The position numbers were made by a program, and so were the translations under genes. DNA of 45,586 bases from Magnetococcales bacterium. GTDB taxonomy: Bacteria > Pseudomonadota > Magnetococcia > Magnetococcales > JADFYX01. Below, piece after piece: positions 7,662 through 16,193 of this stretch. The notes beneath the pieces are model-generated. The model ran no database searches. It was not told the DNA's origin and was given only the letters and a program-made list of their open reading frames with translations. The stretch covers positions 1 through 45,586 of the forward strand of contig JADFZS010000031.1 of assembly GCA_015232405.1 (NCBI GenBank), read 5' to 3'. How positions within the stretch are numbered: the stretch's first letter is position 1; the number at the start of each line of letters is the position of its first letter.

Positions 7662-8597
7662 ATGGATTTTTCAATGTTAGCAGTTCTTATGATAGCTGCT
7701 ATTTTTCTCGATAAAAAGTTTTCTGAGGTGAGACGTTTTCATCCTTTAGTAGGGTTTGGAAATTTGGCAAATTGGCTGGAGTGTTTACTATATGTTGCAT
7801 CAAATGATAAAAAGCGTTACACTATAATTAGGATGCGTGGGGTGGTTGCAGTTATTATCTTAGTTGTTCCGGTAATAATTCTCTGTATCTGGTTTTCAAG
7901 TAGTGGTTATTATGCCCCATTTTTCTCAGTGCTAGCGCTCTATTTTGCGTTGGGTAGTCAGAGTCTTGCTACACACGCTAATGAAGTTGTTGAAGCCATG
8001 GATATTGGGGGGCTGGAAGGGGCAAGAACGAGTGTAGCTAAGATTGTAAGCCGTGATGTTGAGGCTATGGATGAGGCGGATATTGCTCGTTCTACGATTG
8101 AATCGGTTTTAGAAAATGGCTGTGATGCAGCATTTGGAGCGTTATTTTGGTTTTTGTTGTTGGGTGCTCCCGGTGCAGTTGGTTATCGTCTGGTTAATAC
8201 CCTGGATGCAATGTGGGGATATCGTAATGAACGTTACCTACATTTTGGTTGGGCAGCAGCAAAACTGGATGATCTTCTTAACTACATCCCGGCACGTTTA
8301 ACAGCTTTAACCTATCTGCTGGTTGGAATGAGTCGACCAGCTTTGAGATCTTGGTTGCAGTGTCAAAACCGTAAAAGCCCCAATGCTACCTTGGTTATGT
8401 CCACTGGGGCAGGTGCATTGGAGCTAAAGCTTGGTGGTCAGACTGTCTATGATGGTGTTGTTCAACAAAACCCTGCTATGGGGGTAGGCTCCACGCCTAT
8501 TATTGCAGATATTCCCCGTGCTGTTTCGTTGGTGCAACGAGGGATTGTACTTTGGTCTGTAGTGGTATTGCTCATAGGAGTGCTCGTAATTGCTTAA
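7662..8597 (+). CDS. cbiB: Adenosylcobinamide-phosphate synthase (CbiB/CobD)
   Basis: 312 residues from the ATG at 7662 (AGGT upstream), the family length. It attaches the aminopropanol (phosphate) arm to adenosylcobyric acid at the inner membrane. Family marks are H-P-L-V-G-F-G at about residue 28, D-V-E-A-M-D-E-A-D-I-A-R-S-T-I-E-S-V-L-E-N in the middle, D-A-M-W-G-Y-R-N and K-L-D-D-L-L-N-Y-I-P-A-R. Membrane helices lie in the N-terminal half and at the C-terminus. It is the first gene of a plus-strand pair; the next gene overlaps its end by 8 bases. Named cobD in the aerobic nomenclature and cbiB in the Salmonella one. Confidence 0.93.
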   Translation: MDFSMLAVLMIAAIFLDKKFSEVRRFHPLVGFGNLANWLECLLYVASNDKKRYTIIRMRGVVAVIILVVPVIILCIWFSSSGYYAPFFSVLALYFALGSQSLATHANEVVEAMDIGGLEGARTSVAKIVSRDVEAMDEADIARSTIESVLENGCDAAFGALFWFLLLGAPGAVGYRLVNTLDAMWGYRNERYLHFGWAAAKLDDLLNYIPARLTALTYLLVGMSRPALRSWLQCQNRKSPNATLVMSTGAGALELKLGGQTVYDGVVQQNPAMGVGSTPIIADIPRAVSLVQRGIVLWSVVVLLIGVLVIA

Positions 8598-9630
8598 TCA
8601 TGGTGGTGGAATTCAACAGGCAGCACTGAATTTTGGCTTGCCTCCTGAAAAATGGTTAGACCTCTCTACCGGTATTAATCCCGATGGTTGGGGTGTTCCG
8701 AATATTCCTGCTGACAAATGGTTGCGCTTGCCAGAAGATGACGATGGTTTGCTGGAGTCTGCAGCTGCCTATTATGGTTGTGAAAATCTTCTACCTGTTG
8801 CTGGCTCCCAAGCGGCAATTCAAGCCCTCTCTCGTTTAACAGAGAAATTTCGTGTTGCGGTTCTCTCTCCCACATACTCCGAACATGCTCATGCTTGGGG
8901 GTTTATGGGCAAAAAGTATAAAAAACCGATATATTTAACCACCCCGAAACATCAGGTAGAACAGGTAACTTTTCGGGAGTTGGAGAAAAAAATTGAGCTG
9001 TACGATGCAGTTGTTGTTGTAAACCCCAACAACCCGACAGGTACTATAATCAATAAGGAAAAACTTTATGAGTGGCAAAAACGTTTAACAGACGCATCCG
9101 CAGCTTTTGGTCGGGAGAGATGGTTGATAGTTGATGAAGCGTTCATGGACTCAACGCCTGAGCACAGTATGATCAAGGATACTGGCATGCCGGGGTTGAT
9201 AGTTTTACGCTCATTGGGGAAATTTTTTGGCTTGGCAGGGGCCAGAGTGGGGTTTGTCTTTGCTTGGCCTGATCTTCTGGATAGTATGAAGGAGTTGTTG
9301 GGACCATGGCAGATAACAGGTCCTTCACGACTTATAGCAAAAGAGTGTTTGCTGGATTTTGATTGGCACGATAAAACCAGAGAGAAGTTATTCTCAAAAC
9401 AGGAGCAACTCAAAAAAATGCTCACTGCAAATGGTTTAACACCAAAAGGTGGGACCACACTTTTTCAGTGGGTCAAAGTACCAAGAAGTAAAGATATGTA
9501 TAACAAGTTTGGGCAGCAGGGAATTTTGGTTAGACGATTTGCTGATCCTGGGGGAATCCGTTTTGGTCTACCGGGAGACAGTGAGCAGTGGCAACGGTTG
9601 GAAGCAACTCTTAACTTATTTAAAGAATAG
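8590..9630 (+). CDS. cobD: PLP-dependent threonine-phosphate decarboxylase (CobD/CobC type)
   Basis: 346 residues, class-I aminotransferase fold. It makes (R)-1-aminopropan-2-ol phosphate, the linker used by the preceding CbiB. The TTG at 8590 is the most likely start: it directly precedes the conserved N-H-G-G-G, and no ATG is available there. Other motifs are D-L-S-T-G-I-N-P, N-P-N-N-P-T-G and S-L-G-K-F-F-G-L-A-G-A-R, whose lysine binds PLP. The 8-base overlap with cbiB suggests translational coupling. I use the Salmonella name; the Pseudomonas name is cobC. Confidence 0.9.
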   Translation: MLNHGGGIQQAALNFGLPPEKWLDLSTGINPDGWGVPNIPADKWLRLPEDDDGLLESAAAYYGCENLLPVAGSQAAIQALSRLTEKFRVAVLSPTYSEHAHAWGFMGKKYKKPIYLTTPKHQVEQVTFRELEKKIELYDAVVVVNPNNPTGTIINKEKLYEWQKRLTDASAAFGRERWLIVDEAFMDSTPEHSMIKDTGMPGLIVLRSLGKFFGLAGARVGFVFAWPDLLDSMKELLGPWQITGPSRLIAKECLLDFDWHDKTREKLFSKQEQLKKMLTANGLTPKGGTTLFQWVKVPRSKDMYNKFGQQGILVRRFADPGGIRFGLPGDSEQWQRLEATLNLFKE

Positions 9631-9702
9631 GCTTGGGTAGGGGGCTGCACATTTTATTAACGTTTACTTGGGCTTGAATAACTGTTATAGCTGTTTTACT
9701 GG

Positions 9703-10260
9703 TTAAAATTCAATTCCCCTGCCAGCGTTGATACCAGCCTCAAATGCATGTTTTACCGCTACCATTTCAGTAACAGTATCCGCCACCTCTATCACCTCTG
9801 GCAGAGCATCCCTACCTGTTAAAATTAGATGAGTCTCTGCCGGTTTTTCTTTTTTGATAAAGTCGGCAATTTCAACTCCTGATATCCAGCCGTAGCTTGC
9901 GGCATAGTTTAATTCATCTAAAACCACCAGATCATACTGACCACTTTTTATTTTTTCTTGGGCAAATTCCCAGATTTTGCGGTTGTTATTTTTATCTTGC
10001 TCTGGGTTTTTGGTTATCCAGGTAAAACCATCACCCATACAGTGCCACTCAATACCGGGCAGTTTTGCAGCTGCCATCTGTTCCCCGGTTTTGCGTGACT
10101 CTTTTTTTATAAACTGGATTACACATATTTTATAGTCCCAACCTGCGGCCCGTAACACCATGCCAAAGGCGCTGGATGATTTACCCTTACCCGGTCCAGT
10201 TAAAACAACAACACGTCCAAGGCGTTTTTTGGTTTTTGCTTTTGTTCCTGTGTTAACCAT
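9703..10260 (-). CDS. btuR: Corrinoid adenosyltransferase (BtuR/CobO type)
   Basis: 185 residues from the ATG at 10260, which has GGA 8 bases upstream; an ATG at 10272 and a GTG at 10314 are alternatives, and the extra residues look non-conserved. The P-loop G-P-G-K-G-K-S-S-S-A-F-G, the G-F-T-W segment, V-V-L-D-E-L-N-Y and the ending V-K-H-A-F-E-A-G-I match E. coli BtuR closely along the whole length. It transfers 5'-deoxyadenosine from ATP to Co(I) corrinoids. It runs opposite to its neighbours, convergent with the decarboxylase gene and divergent from cobU across about 100 bases. Confidence 0.93.
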   Translation of the reverse strand: MVNTGTKAKTKKRLGRVVVLTGPGKGKSSSAFGMVLRAAGWDYKICVIQFIKKESRKTGEQMAAAKLPGIEWHCMGDGFTWITKNPEQDKNNNRKIWEFAQEKIKSGQYDLVVLDELNYAASYGWISGVEIADFIKKEKPAETHLILTGRDALPEVIEVADTVTEMVAVKHAFEAGINAGRGIEF

Positions 10261-10359
10261 TACAAATTCCATTAAAAGGTTGCTAGCTTGATGTAACCAT
10301 GTTATCTGAAACACCCAGCCAATGGTATCGTTATTATTTAAAAAAGAGCGTAGGCAGTG

Positions 10360-10887
10360 ATGGCAGTAGAACTAATACTTGGTGGAGCAAGGTCTGGTAA
10401 AAGCAGTTTGGCAGAAGAGTTGGCAAAAAAAACAGGACTTGATGTAATTTATATAGCCACAGCCCAGGCCAAAGATGATGAGATGCAAAATAGGATTTTG
10501 CAACATAAACTAAGGCGTCCAGCCCACTGGCAACTGGTTGAGGAGCCGCTTGATTTATCAGCAGTTTTAAAAAATAATGCCAAGGCTGGCAGTTTGTTGC
10601 TTGTGGACTGTCTTACTATTTGGCTGAGTAATATTCTGTTGCAACCCAATTGGCAGCAGCTGTTAAACAAAGAAAAAAAGGAATTGTTGGAACTTCTTCC
10701 CACAATTGCCTCACCAACCATACTGGTAGGTAATGAAACAGGGCTGGGAGTTGTACCCATGGGGGAGTTGAGCCGTAATTTTGTTGATGAAAATGGTTGG
10801 TTACATCAAGATTTAGCTAAAATATGTGATAGAGTAATATTTACCGTAGCTGGACTACCAACGGTATTAAAAGGAGAAGAATTGTGA
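10360..10887 (+). CDS. cobU: Bifunctional adenosylcobinamide kinase / guanylyltransferase
   Basis: 175 residues from the ATG at 10360 (AGG 5 bases upstream; a GTG three bases earlier is too close to it). The P-loop is G-G-A-R-S-G-K-S at residues 8-15. Y-I-A-T-A and the stretch ending H-K-x-R-R-P-x-x-W follow, with the kinase/GTP site V-D-C-L-T-I-W-L-S-N and the C-terminal G-N-E-T-G-L-G-V-V-P. CobU phosphorylates and guanylylates cobinamide before lower-ligand attachment. It heads the cobU-cobT-cobC-cobS operon, in which each gene overlaps the next by four bases. Confidence 0.95.
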   Translation: MAVELILGGARSGKSSLAEELAKKTGLDVIYIATAQAKDDEMQNRILQHKLRRPAHWQLVEEPLDLSAVLKNNAKAGSLLLVDCLTIWLSNILLQPNWQQLLNKEKKELLELLPTIASPTILVGNETGLGVVPMGELSRNFVDENGWLHQDLAKICDRVIFTVAGLPTVLKGEEL

Positions 10888-11933
10888 GACCAGAGTGGTT
10901 GGATGCACCTTTAGCAGAGCCGTCAGAAAAACACCGTCAAGAGGCTCTAAACCGTCAGGGACAACTGACGAAGCCTCCCGGATCTTTAGGGGTTTTGGAA
11001 AAAATTGCAGTGGATTTTGCAGGTTGGCAAAATAAGATGATGCCAGAACTTGAAAGCCTGAAGGTTGTGGTATTTGCAGGTGATCATGGTGTTGTAGAAT
11101 CAGGTGTCTCTGCGTTTCCCCAGTCTGTCACTGTTGAAATGGTAAAAAATTTCTCTCGTGGTGGGGCAGCAATAACGGTATTGGCTAAACATTTAGAGGC
11201 CCTTTTTGAAGTGGTAGATGTGGGTACTGCGAACGATCCCGGTCCACTACCCGGTGTTGTCTCCAGCAGAGTAGGAGCAGGAACAGCTGACATGAGCAAA
11301 GGGGCTGCCATGGATGAAAAACAGCTTTATGCCGCCTTGGAAGCTGGCAGACAGGCAGCTATAAGAGGTAACGAGGAGGGTGTGCAACTTTTGGTGGGTG
11401 GTGAGATGGGAATTGGTAACACCACCGCTGCCGCTGCTGTTGGCAGTGTCTTGACTGGTCTATCCCCAGCTCTAATGGCTGGTCCTGGTACAGGGCTTGA
11501 TAGCACAGGCGTAGCCAATAAAGCGTTGATAATCCAAAAAGCTATCGATGAAAACAGCCCTGATGCCAAAGATCCACTTTCGGTGTTGCGTAAAGTTGGT
11601 GGCTTTGAGCTGGCGGCATTATCGGGTTTTTATATTACCTCTGCCCAACTGGGCATTCCTATACTGGTAGATGGGTTTATTACAACCAGTGCAGCTTTGG
11701 CAGCTGTCAAACTACGGCCTGAGCTAGCTGATTGGATGTTGTTTGCCCATCTATCCGAAGAGCCGGGCCACTCAGCACTGTTAGCAGCCATTGGTGGACA
11801 GGCTTTAGTTGATCTTGAAATGCGTTTGGGTGAGGGAAGCGGTGCAGCCGTTGCTGTACCTCTATTGAAGATGGCCTGTTCTCTCCATAGCGAGATGGCA
11901 ACTTTTGCACAGGCTGGTGTCTCACAAGGATGA
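10884..11933 (+). CDS. cobT: Nicotinate-nucleotide--dimethylbenzimidazole phosphoribosyltransferase
   Basis: 349 residues from a GTG at 10884 overlapping the cobU stop (GTGA). It activates the lower ligand base as alpha-ribazole phosphate. Family features are L-T-K-P-P-G-S-L-G near the N-terminus, F-A-G-D-H-G-V, G-E-M-G-I-G-N-T-T-A-A-A, and the C-terminal L-G-E-G-S-G-A-A containing the catalytic glutamate. Normal length. No bluB or other dimethylbenzimidazole-making gene is in the window, so the base is made elsewhere or taken up. Confidence 0.95.
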   Translation: MRPEWLDAPLAEPSEKHRQEALNRQGQLTKPPGSLGVLEKIAVDFAGWQNKMMPELESLKVVVFAGDHGVVESGVSAFPQSVTVEMVKNFSRGGAAITVLAKHLEALFEVVDVGTANDPGPLPGVVSSRVGAGTADMSKGAAMDEKQLYAALEAGRQAAIRGNEEGVQLLVGGEMGIGNTTAAAAVGSVLTGLSPALMAGPGTGLDSTGVANKALIIQKAIDENSPDAKDPLSVLRKVGGFELAALSGFYITSAQLGIPILVDGFITTSAALAAVKLRPELADWMLFAHLSEEPGHSALLAAIGGQALVDLEMRLGEGSGAAVAVPLLKMACSLHSEMATFAQAGVSQG

Positions 11934-12571
11934 CCCATCCTGGCTATCAAGCCAACTTAACAACACCAGTAGGTATGGTTGATCTTATACGCCATGGTGA
12001 GGTGGAGGGGGGGGCATGTTTTCGTGGCTCCTTGGATGATCCTCTTACGGCTAAAGGTAGAAAAACCATGGAGTCTACTTTAGAAATGTTGGCCCCATGG
12101 GATAGGATTGTTACATCCCCTTTGAGTCGCTGCTATACGGTGGCTAAGGAGTTCTCAAGAAAGAACGCCGTACCTCTGGTTGTCGAAAAAGGTTTTAGGG
12201 AGATTTGCTTTGGTGAGTGGGAAGGGAAAACTGCAAAGCAGATTATGGCGAGTGATGGTGAGGCCCTAAAACTTTTTTGGCAAAACCCTGACAAATATTC
12301 ACCTCCGGGTGGTGAAAAAACGGCTGATTTTAGCAAAAGGGTTATGGCCTCTTGGTGTGAGTTGATTGCCAATAAAAAAATTGAGCACAAACTTATAATA
12401 ACCCACGGGGGAGTGATCAAAGCTATTTTAGCCGATATTCTCGGCATCACCTTGCTGGGTAGCTTTGCCTTGGAAGTTCCTCTGTCATCAGTTAGTCGTA
12501 TTTATCTTCATACAGATAAAGATGGGCAAAATATCACTCCCCACCTTGCATTTATGGGGTTGAACCTATGA
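11930..12571 (+). CDS. cobC: Alpha-ribazole phosphatase-like histidine phosphatase
   Basis: 213 residues. It belongs to the phosphoglycerate-mutase-like histidine phosphatase superfamily, with the phospho-histidine motif L-I-R-H-G-E near residue 20, F-R-G-S-L-D-D-P-L-T, the acid segment F-G-E-W-E-G and the second histidine in I-T-H-G-G-V. In the cobalamin pathway this enzyme removes the 5'-phosphate from alpha-ribazole phosphate or adenosylcobalamin phosphate. Position between cobT and cobS, with 4-base overlaps on both sides, supports the specific assignment over a general phosphatase. Confidence 0.88.
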   Translation: MTHPGYQANLTTPVGMVDLIRHGEVEGGACFRGSLDDPLTAKGRKTMESTLEMLAPWDRIVTSPLSRCYTVAKEFSRKNAVPLVVEKGFREICFGEWEGKTAKQIMASDGEALKLFWQNPDKYSPPGGEKTADFSKRVMASWCELIANKKIEHKLIITHGGVIKAILADILGITLLGSFALEVPLSSVSRIYLHTDKDGQNITPHLAFMGLNL

Positions 12572-13311
12572 TAGCACCCATGGTTTTAGCTTTTGGTCTG
12601 TTAAGCAAAATCCCTGTGCCCACAATATCTGCTCCTACTCCAAGGGCATACGGTCTCTCAATATTGTTCTATCCATTGGTTGGTTTGGTTATCGGTGCTG
12701 TATTGGCAACTGTCGCTTGGAGTTTAGAAGGGGTAGATGCTGCCCTACGTGGTGCATTGGTGCTTGTGGTTTGGGTCTGGCTTACTGGTGGTCTGCATCT
12801 TGATGGTTTAGCAGATGTCACTGATGCTTGGATCGGTGGCATGGGAAGCAGGGAGAGATGTTTAGAAATTTTAAAAGATCCCAATTGTGGACCGGGAGCA
12901 GTTGTTTCTGTATCTCTTCTGCTCTTGGTTAAGTTTGCTGCACTGCATGCGCTTTTTGCCAGTGATAATGGTGTGTGGTGGCTACTGTTTGTGCCTCTGT
13001 TTGGTCGTTTGGCAATGATGTTTATGCTCTTGACCAGCGATTATATTCGCAAGTCCGGCATGGGGTATCAAATGGCCTGTAACATACCCCAAAAGCCCAC
13101 ATGGCTAGTGTTGGCAATTTTTGCTTTAATACCATCGCTATTTATGGCAAACGGTGAAATTCCCCTCCTGGGAGTCGCAATTTTTCTAACACTGTTTCGT
13201 AATAAAACTCAGCAACAACCTGGAGGTATAACAGGTGATTTTCTTGGTGCTGGTTGTGAACTAAGCGAGGCTGTCTACATTGTCTGTTTGGCTATTCTTC
13301 CCCTATTTTGA
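12568..13311 (+). CDS. cobS: Adenosylcobinamide-GDP ribazoletransferase (cobalamin synthase)
   Basis: 247 residues, polytopic membrane protein that joins the activated corrinoid to alpha-ribazole, the last assembly step. The signature G-G-L-H-L-D-G-L-A-D-V-T-D-A (about 72-85) carries the metal-binding aspartates. A second conserved block, R-C-L-E-I-L-K-D-P-N-C-G-P-G-A, follows, and helices fill the rest. It overlaps cobC by ATGA and is the last gene of the operon. Confidence 0.94.
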   Translation: MIAPMVLAFGLLSKIPVPTISAPTPRAYGLSILFYPLVGLVIGAVLATVAWSLEGVDAALRGALVLVVWVWLTGGLHLDGLADVTDAWIGGMGSRERCLEILKDPNCGPGAVVSVSLLLLVKFAALHALFASDNGVWWLLFVPLFGRLAMMFMLLTSDYIRKSGMGYQMACNIPQKPTWLVLAIFALIPSLFMANGEIPLLGVAIFLTLFRNKTQQQPGGITGDFLGAGCELSEAVYIVCLAILPLF

Positions 13312-13413
13312 TCACTGCTGAATAATTACCCATACTTTTCTTGAAATATTTCCCCTAGCATCTTTGTTAAGTTTGAAATAATTCATGGAATATCAAGAGG
13401 TATATTTTTCAAA

Positions 13414-13650
13414 ATGCAGTTATTTGCCGCCACCCCATCTATTATCAATAAACAGTATATTTCAGGTATTAATGCAAGTGATTTATTAATTTCTGGGCAG
13501 CCTGGTATGTGGGTTGTTTGGGATGTAAAAGTTGGACAAAATGGGTATTTTGCCCGTTTGGTTCCAGAAAAAAATGGTCAACCTCAAGGGTTTTACCCCT
13601 GTATGGTTAATGGTGTGGTGTGTGGCTATCTGCGACAAGAGGAGAGTTGA
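13414..13650 (+). CDS. Small hypothetical protein
   Basis: 78 residues, not recognised. It is a mixed polar/hydrophobic protein without signal peptide or membrane helix, and its middle is rich in W, V and G (G-M-W-V-V-W-D-V-K-V). Two cysteines lie near the C-terminus (F-Y-P-C and V-V-C-G-Y). GAGGT lies upstream at a rather long spacing. It ends one base before the ATG of the RMF-like gene, so the two are probably co-transcribed. Confidence 0.55.
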   Translation: MQLFAATPSIINKQYISGINASDLLISGQPGMWVVWDVKVGQNGYFARLVPEKNGQPQGFYPCMVNGVVCGYLRQEES

Positions 13651-13651
13651 T

Positions 13652-13837
13652 ATGAAGGATAAAACAAAAAAAGAGGCAAAACATCTGTTAAATTATGCCG
13701 AAGGCTATGCAGCATGTATCGAGGCTGTTCTTGAAGATGAGTATGAGAAAGATGACGAATGTCCATATGAAGATGGTTCCCATGAGGAGCAGAGCTGGCA
13801 TCACGGTTGGAAAAAAGTACTTGGTATTATTAAATAA
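13652..13837 (+). CDS. Ribosome-modulation-factor-like small acidic protein
   Basis: 61 residues from an ATG with a strong GAGGAGAG site. The spacing E-G-Y-A-A-C-I-E...C-P-Y...S-W-H-H-G-W-K-K matches the core pattern of RMF (G-Y-x-A-G...C-P-Y...W-x-x-G-W), a stationary-phase factor that dimerises ribosomes. The middle insert is unusually acidic (E-D-E-Y-E-K-D-D-E), unlike the basic RMF, so it may bind something else or be a divergent relative. Longer frames starting at 13532 read through the previous gene and are rejected. Confidence 0.5.
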   Translation: MKDKTKKEAKHLLNYAEGYAACIEAVLEDEYEKDDECPYEDGSHEEQSWHHGWKKVLGIIK

Positions 13838-13849
13838 ATATAAGGCAAA

Positions 13850-13888
13850 AAAATCAAATACTAACACTTGGTATTTGATTTTTTTTTT
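13850..13888. terminator. Bidirectional rho-independent terminator
   Basis: Twelve-base arms AAAATCAAATAC (13850-13861) and its complement (13871-13882) flank a 9-base loop. T runs follow on the plus side (13879-13888), and the A run before the stem gives T runs on the minus side. It lies between the convergent RMF-like gene and ccoQ and would serve both. Confidence 0.85.
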
Positions 13889-13917
13889 AAGCTAGGTTTT
13901 GTACTGCTGAAATTATA

Positions 13918-14109
13918 TCAATCTTTTTCTTTATGGTTTGATGTGCTTAGTTCATGGATGGGATCATCATCCAGCAGCTTTTCTCCCTCTTCTTCAAATC
14001 CCTTTTTATGGCTTGGCCAATAGGCCCACAAAACTATGCCGATAAAAAGAAGAAAAAACCAAATGAGGGAAAACTGTTTTGAAAAGGAGAACATTGTCTC
14101 AAAGTCCAT
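13918..14109 (-). CDS. ccoQ: cbb3 oxidase CcoQ-like small subunit
   Basis: 63 residues with one membrane helix (about 14-31) followed by a charged tail, the layout and approximate sequence of CcoQ/FixQ (M-D-F-E-T at the start, W-A-Y-W-P after the helix). CcoQ stabilises the cbb3 complex. Its position is unusual: it follows ccoG and ccoH rather than sitting between ccoO and ccoP, and no other copy is seen in ccoNOP. The start is two bases past the ccoH stop. Confidence 0.8.
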   Translation of the reverse strand: MDFETMFSFSKQFSLIWFFLLFIGIVLWAYWPSHKKGFEEEGEKLLDDDPIHELSTSNHKEKD

Positions 14110-14111
14110 GG

Positions 14112-14645
14112 TTATTTCTCCTCTGTAGTGTTTTGTTGCACTGTTATTCGCTCAATATACCGAAAATCAACACTCGATGTTTTTGTAGCTCTTATTTTAA
14201 CATCCCAAATACCTTTTTTGGGTGGAGCGATCATAGCTGAATATAGTCCGGGTTTCTCCTCTTTTAAAAGAAAAACCAAGTCACTTCCTTCACCTACAGG
14301 ACGAAATAGAACACCCTCCACCTGAGCTTTTTCTACAGCTTTGTTCTCTCGTCCCATCAAGGTAACAGCTATCTTGCCCTCTTTGCCAGCAACAAGGTTA
14401 TTGCTATTTAATTTAATGGTCCAGCCCAATTTATCCTGTCTGTTTTGAGCATTGATAACTTTGTTGTAGTTAATCCCGTGCTGATAGTGGTTTTTATTTA
14501 CCAGCCCAGGCCAGGAGTTCATCCCCAGTGTTATCATTATTGCATCCGCAGAGAATACCACCAGAAAAAATATTACAATAGCAGTAGGCCATGGTTCAAA
14601 ACGGCGAGCTGGTTTTTGCTCTAAATCTATCTCTTTTTCGTTCAT
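14112..14645 (-). CDS. ccoH: FixH/CcoH family cbb3 assembly protein
   Basis: 177 residues with one N-terminal membrane helix (about 20-42) and a periplasmic immunoglobulin-like domain. It shows the FixH pattern W-P-x-x-V-I-F-F near the helix, then N-S-W-P-G-L-V-N-K-N-H-Y-Q-H-G and G-W-T-I-K-L. CcoH assists assembly of the cbb3 oxidase. The ATG follows the ccoG stop immediately (TAGATG), so translation is coupled. Confidence 0.88.
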   Translation of the reverse strand: MNEKEIDLEQKPARRFEPWPTAIVIFFLVVFSADAIMITLGMNSWPGLVNKNHYQHGINYNKVINAQNRQDKLGWTIKLNSNNLVAGKEGKIAVTLMGRENKAVEKAQVEGVLFRPVGEGSDLVFLLKEEKPGLYSAMIAPPKKGIWDVKIRATKTSSVDFRYIERITVQQNTTEEK

Positions 14646-16058
14646 CTATGGCCTCATAAACTTACTATCGTAAGAGTCCTCAATTTCAGGGTCATCAGTT
14701 GCTATTAGTTTGAATGTTATAGCTTGTGAGCCTGATTTTAAACTATTTTGCGATTGTTTTAAATAGATTGTAAATGTCATTACAGCCCCGGAAGCAACTT
14801 TTATCAACGGTCTGTTTTGCTTATCAAACTTATTGATAGCAACCACAGATAGCGATGAGTTGGCAAGACCGTCAACCTCCAAGGAGAATGTTCTGGCTTG
14901 TGTGTGCATATTGAGTATGCGGATGGTAAAGTTGTTTTGGATGCTACCATCAGACTGGGTAATATAAATTGGCTGACGGTGTTTTATTACGTTGAGAGAA
15001 AGTGGTGGTCTAAAAGCCAGATAAACAGCAATACCACCCAGAAACACAGCTAATAGCGTACCATAAATCAGAACCCTTGGGCGGAACCAACGAGTTTTTT
15101 CACCTTGAATCTCACGCATGGAGGTATAGCGAATCAACTCATTTTTCATGTGCATACGGTCTTTAACCGTGTTACAGGCATCAATACATGAACCGCAAGT
15201 GATACACTCATACTGTTGACCGTCACGAATATCAATTCCCGTAGGACAGACCGTTACACATGCGTTGCAGTCTATGCAAAGACCTGTTTTGGACTCTTTA
15301 TTCTCCCTTATCCTACGGTTGGATTCCCGTGGCTCTCCAAGCTCAGGATGATAGGCAACAATCAGGGAGTCCTCATCAAACATGGCTCCTTGAAATCTGG
15401 CATAGGGGCACATGTAGATACAGACCTGTTCTCTGGCGATACCTGCCATTATGTACGTGGTAATGGTCAGAAAAATAAGGGTAAACCAAGCAGGTATTGG
15501 AGCTGTGCCATCTAAAAATTGCCAAAATAGGGTAGGAGCATCGGCAAAATAGAAGACAAATGCTCCACCTGTTGCCATACCGATAAGCAACCAAACTAGA
15601 TGTTTGGCAACCTTTACATAAAGTTTGTGCAGGGTCCATTCTGAACTATCCAGCTTCATCCGCTGTTTTCTGTTGCCTTCAAAAAGTTTTTCCACATAGA
15701 GAAAAAGATCAGTCCAAACAGTTTGAAAACACATGTAGCCACAAAAAATTCGCCCGGCAAGAGCAGTCATGAAAAACAGGGCAAGTGCAGCAGCTATTAA
15801 AATAACCGCCAAAAGGAAGATATCCTGGGGCCAGATTACAAGATCAAAAAAATAGAATTTGCGCGCTGGGAGATCAAAAAGAATTGCTTGATCAGGAAGA
15901 CCTTCTGCTCTTTGCCAGCGTAGGGCTGGTAGAAAATAATAAATCCCTAAAAAAAGCGCGACCAGTGACCAACGTAATCTACGAAAAAAACCGGTTTGAT
16001 AACGAGGATAGATCTTTTTCCAGTCAGAATATAAAGAGCTGGGTTGTTCTTCAGACAT
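14646..16058 (-). CDS. ccoG: Cytochrome c oxidase accessory protein CcoG/FixG (4Fe-4S)
   Basis: 470 residues, the family length. N-terminal and central membrane helices are followed by C-G-Y-M-C-F-Q and C-I-Y-M-C-P-Y-A-R-F-Q. Two [4Fe-4S] motifs follow, C-I-D-C-N-A-C-V-T-V-C-P and C-I-T-C-G-S-C-I-D-A-C, then a last helix and a C-terminal immunoglobulin-like domain. CcoG is a cupric reductase-like factor needed for copper supply to cbb3 oxidase. It is the first gene of ccoG-ccoH-ccoQ and follows a Sco gene. Confidence 0.93.
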   Translation of the reverse strand: MSEEQPSSLYSDWKKIYPRYQTGFFRRLRWSLVALFLGIYYFLPALRWQRAEGLPDQAILFDLPARKFYFFDLVIWPQDIFLLAVILIAAALALFFMTALAGRIFCGYMCFQTVWTDLFLYVEKLFEGNRKQRMKLDSSEWTLHKLYVKVAKHLVWLLIGMATGGAFVFYFADAPTLFWQFLDGTAPIPAWFTLIFLTITTYIMAGIAREQVCIYMCPYARFQGAMFDEDSLIVAYHPELGEPRESNRRIRENKESKTGLCIDCNACVTVCPTGIDIRDGQQYECITCGSCIDACNTVKDRMHMKNELIRYTSMREIQGEKTRWFRPRVLIYGTLLAVFLGGIAVYLAFRPPLSLNVIKHRQPIYITQSDGSIQNNFTIRILNMHTQARTFSLEVDGLANSSLSVVAINKFDKQNRPLIKVASGAVMTFTIYLKQSQNSLKSGSQAITFKLIATDDPEIEDSYDSKFMRP

Positions 16059-16123
16059 TAACAGTTTCCTTGAGGCGCGGGGGTCTTCATGTTTGAGACT
16101 CTGTGTATGAAATTAAAAGAGGA

Positions 16124-16154
16124 ATTATAGCCCTGTTTAATAGCTCTATGACAA
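16124..16154 (-). promoter_or_regulatory. Possible sigma-70 promoter of ccoG
   Basis: On the minus strand a perfect TATAAT (16129-16124) is preceded by TTGTCA (16154-16149). The 19-base spacer is longer than ideal. Transcription would start about 60 bases before the ccoG ATG. Confidence 0.4.
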
Positions 16155-16193
16155 TATTTTTCTCTTTAAGTTTCGTTTTTTTTATTTTTCAAG

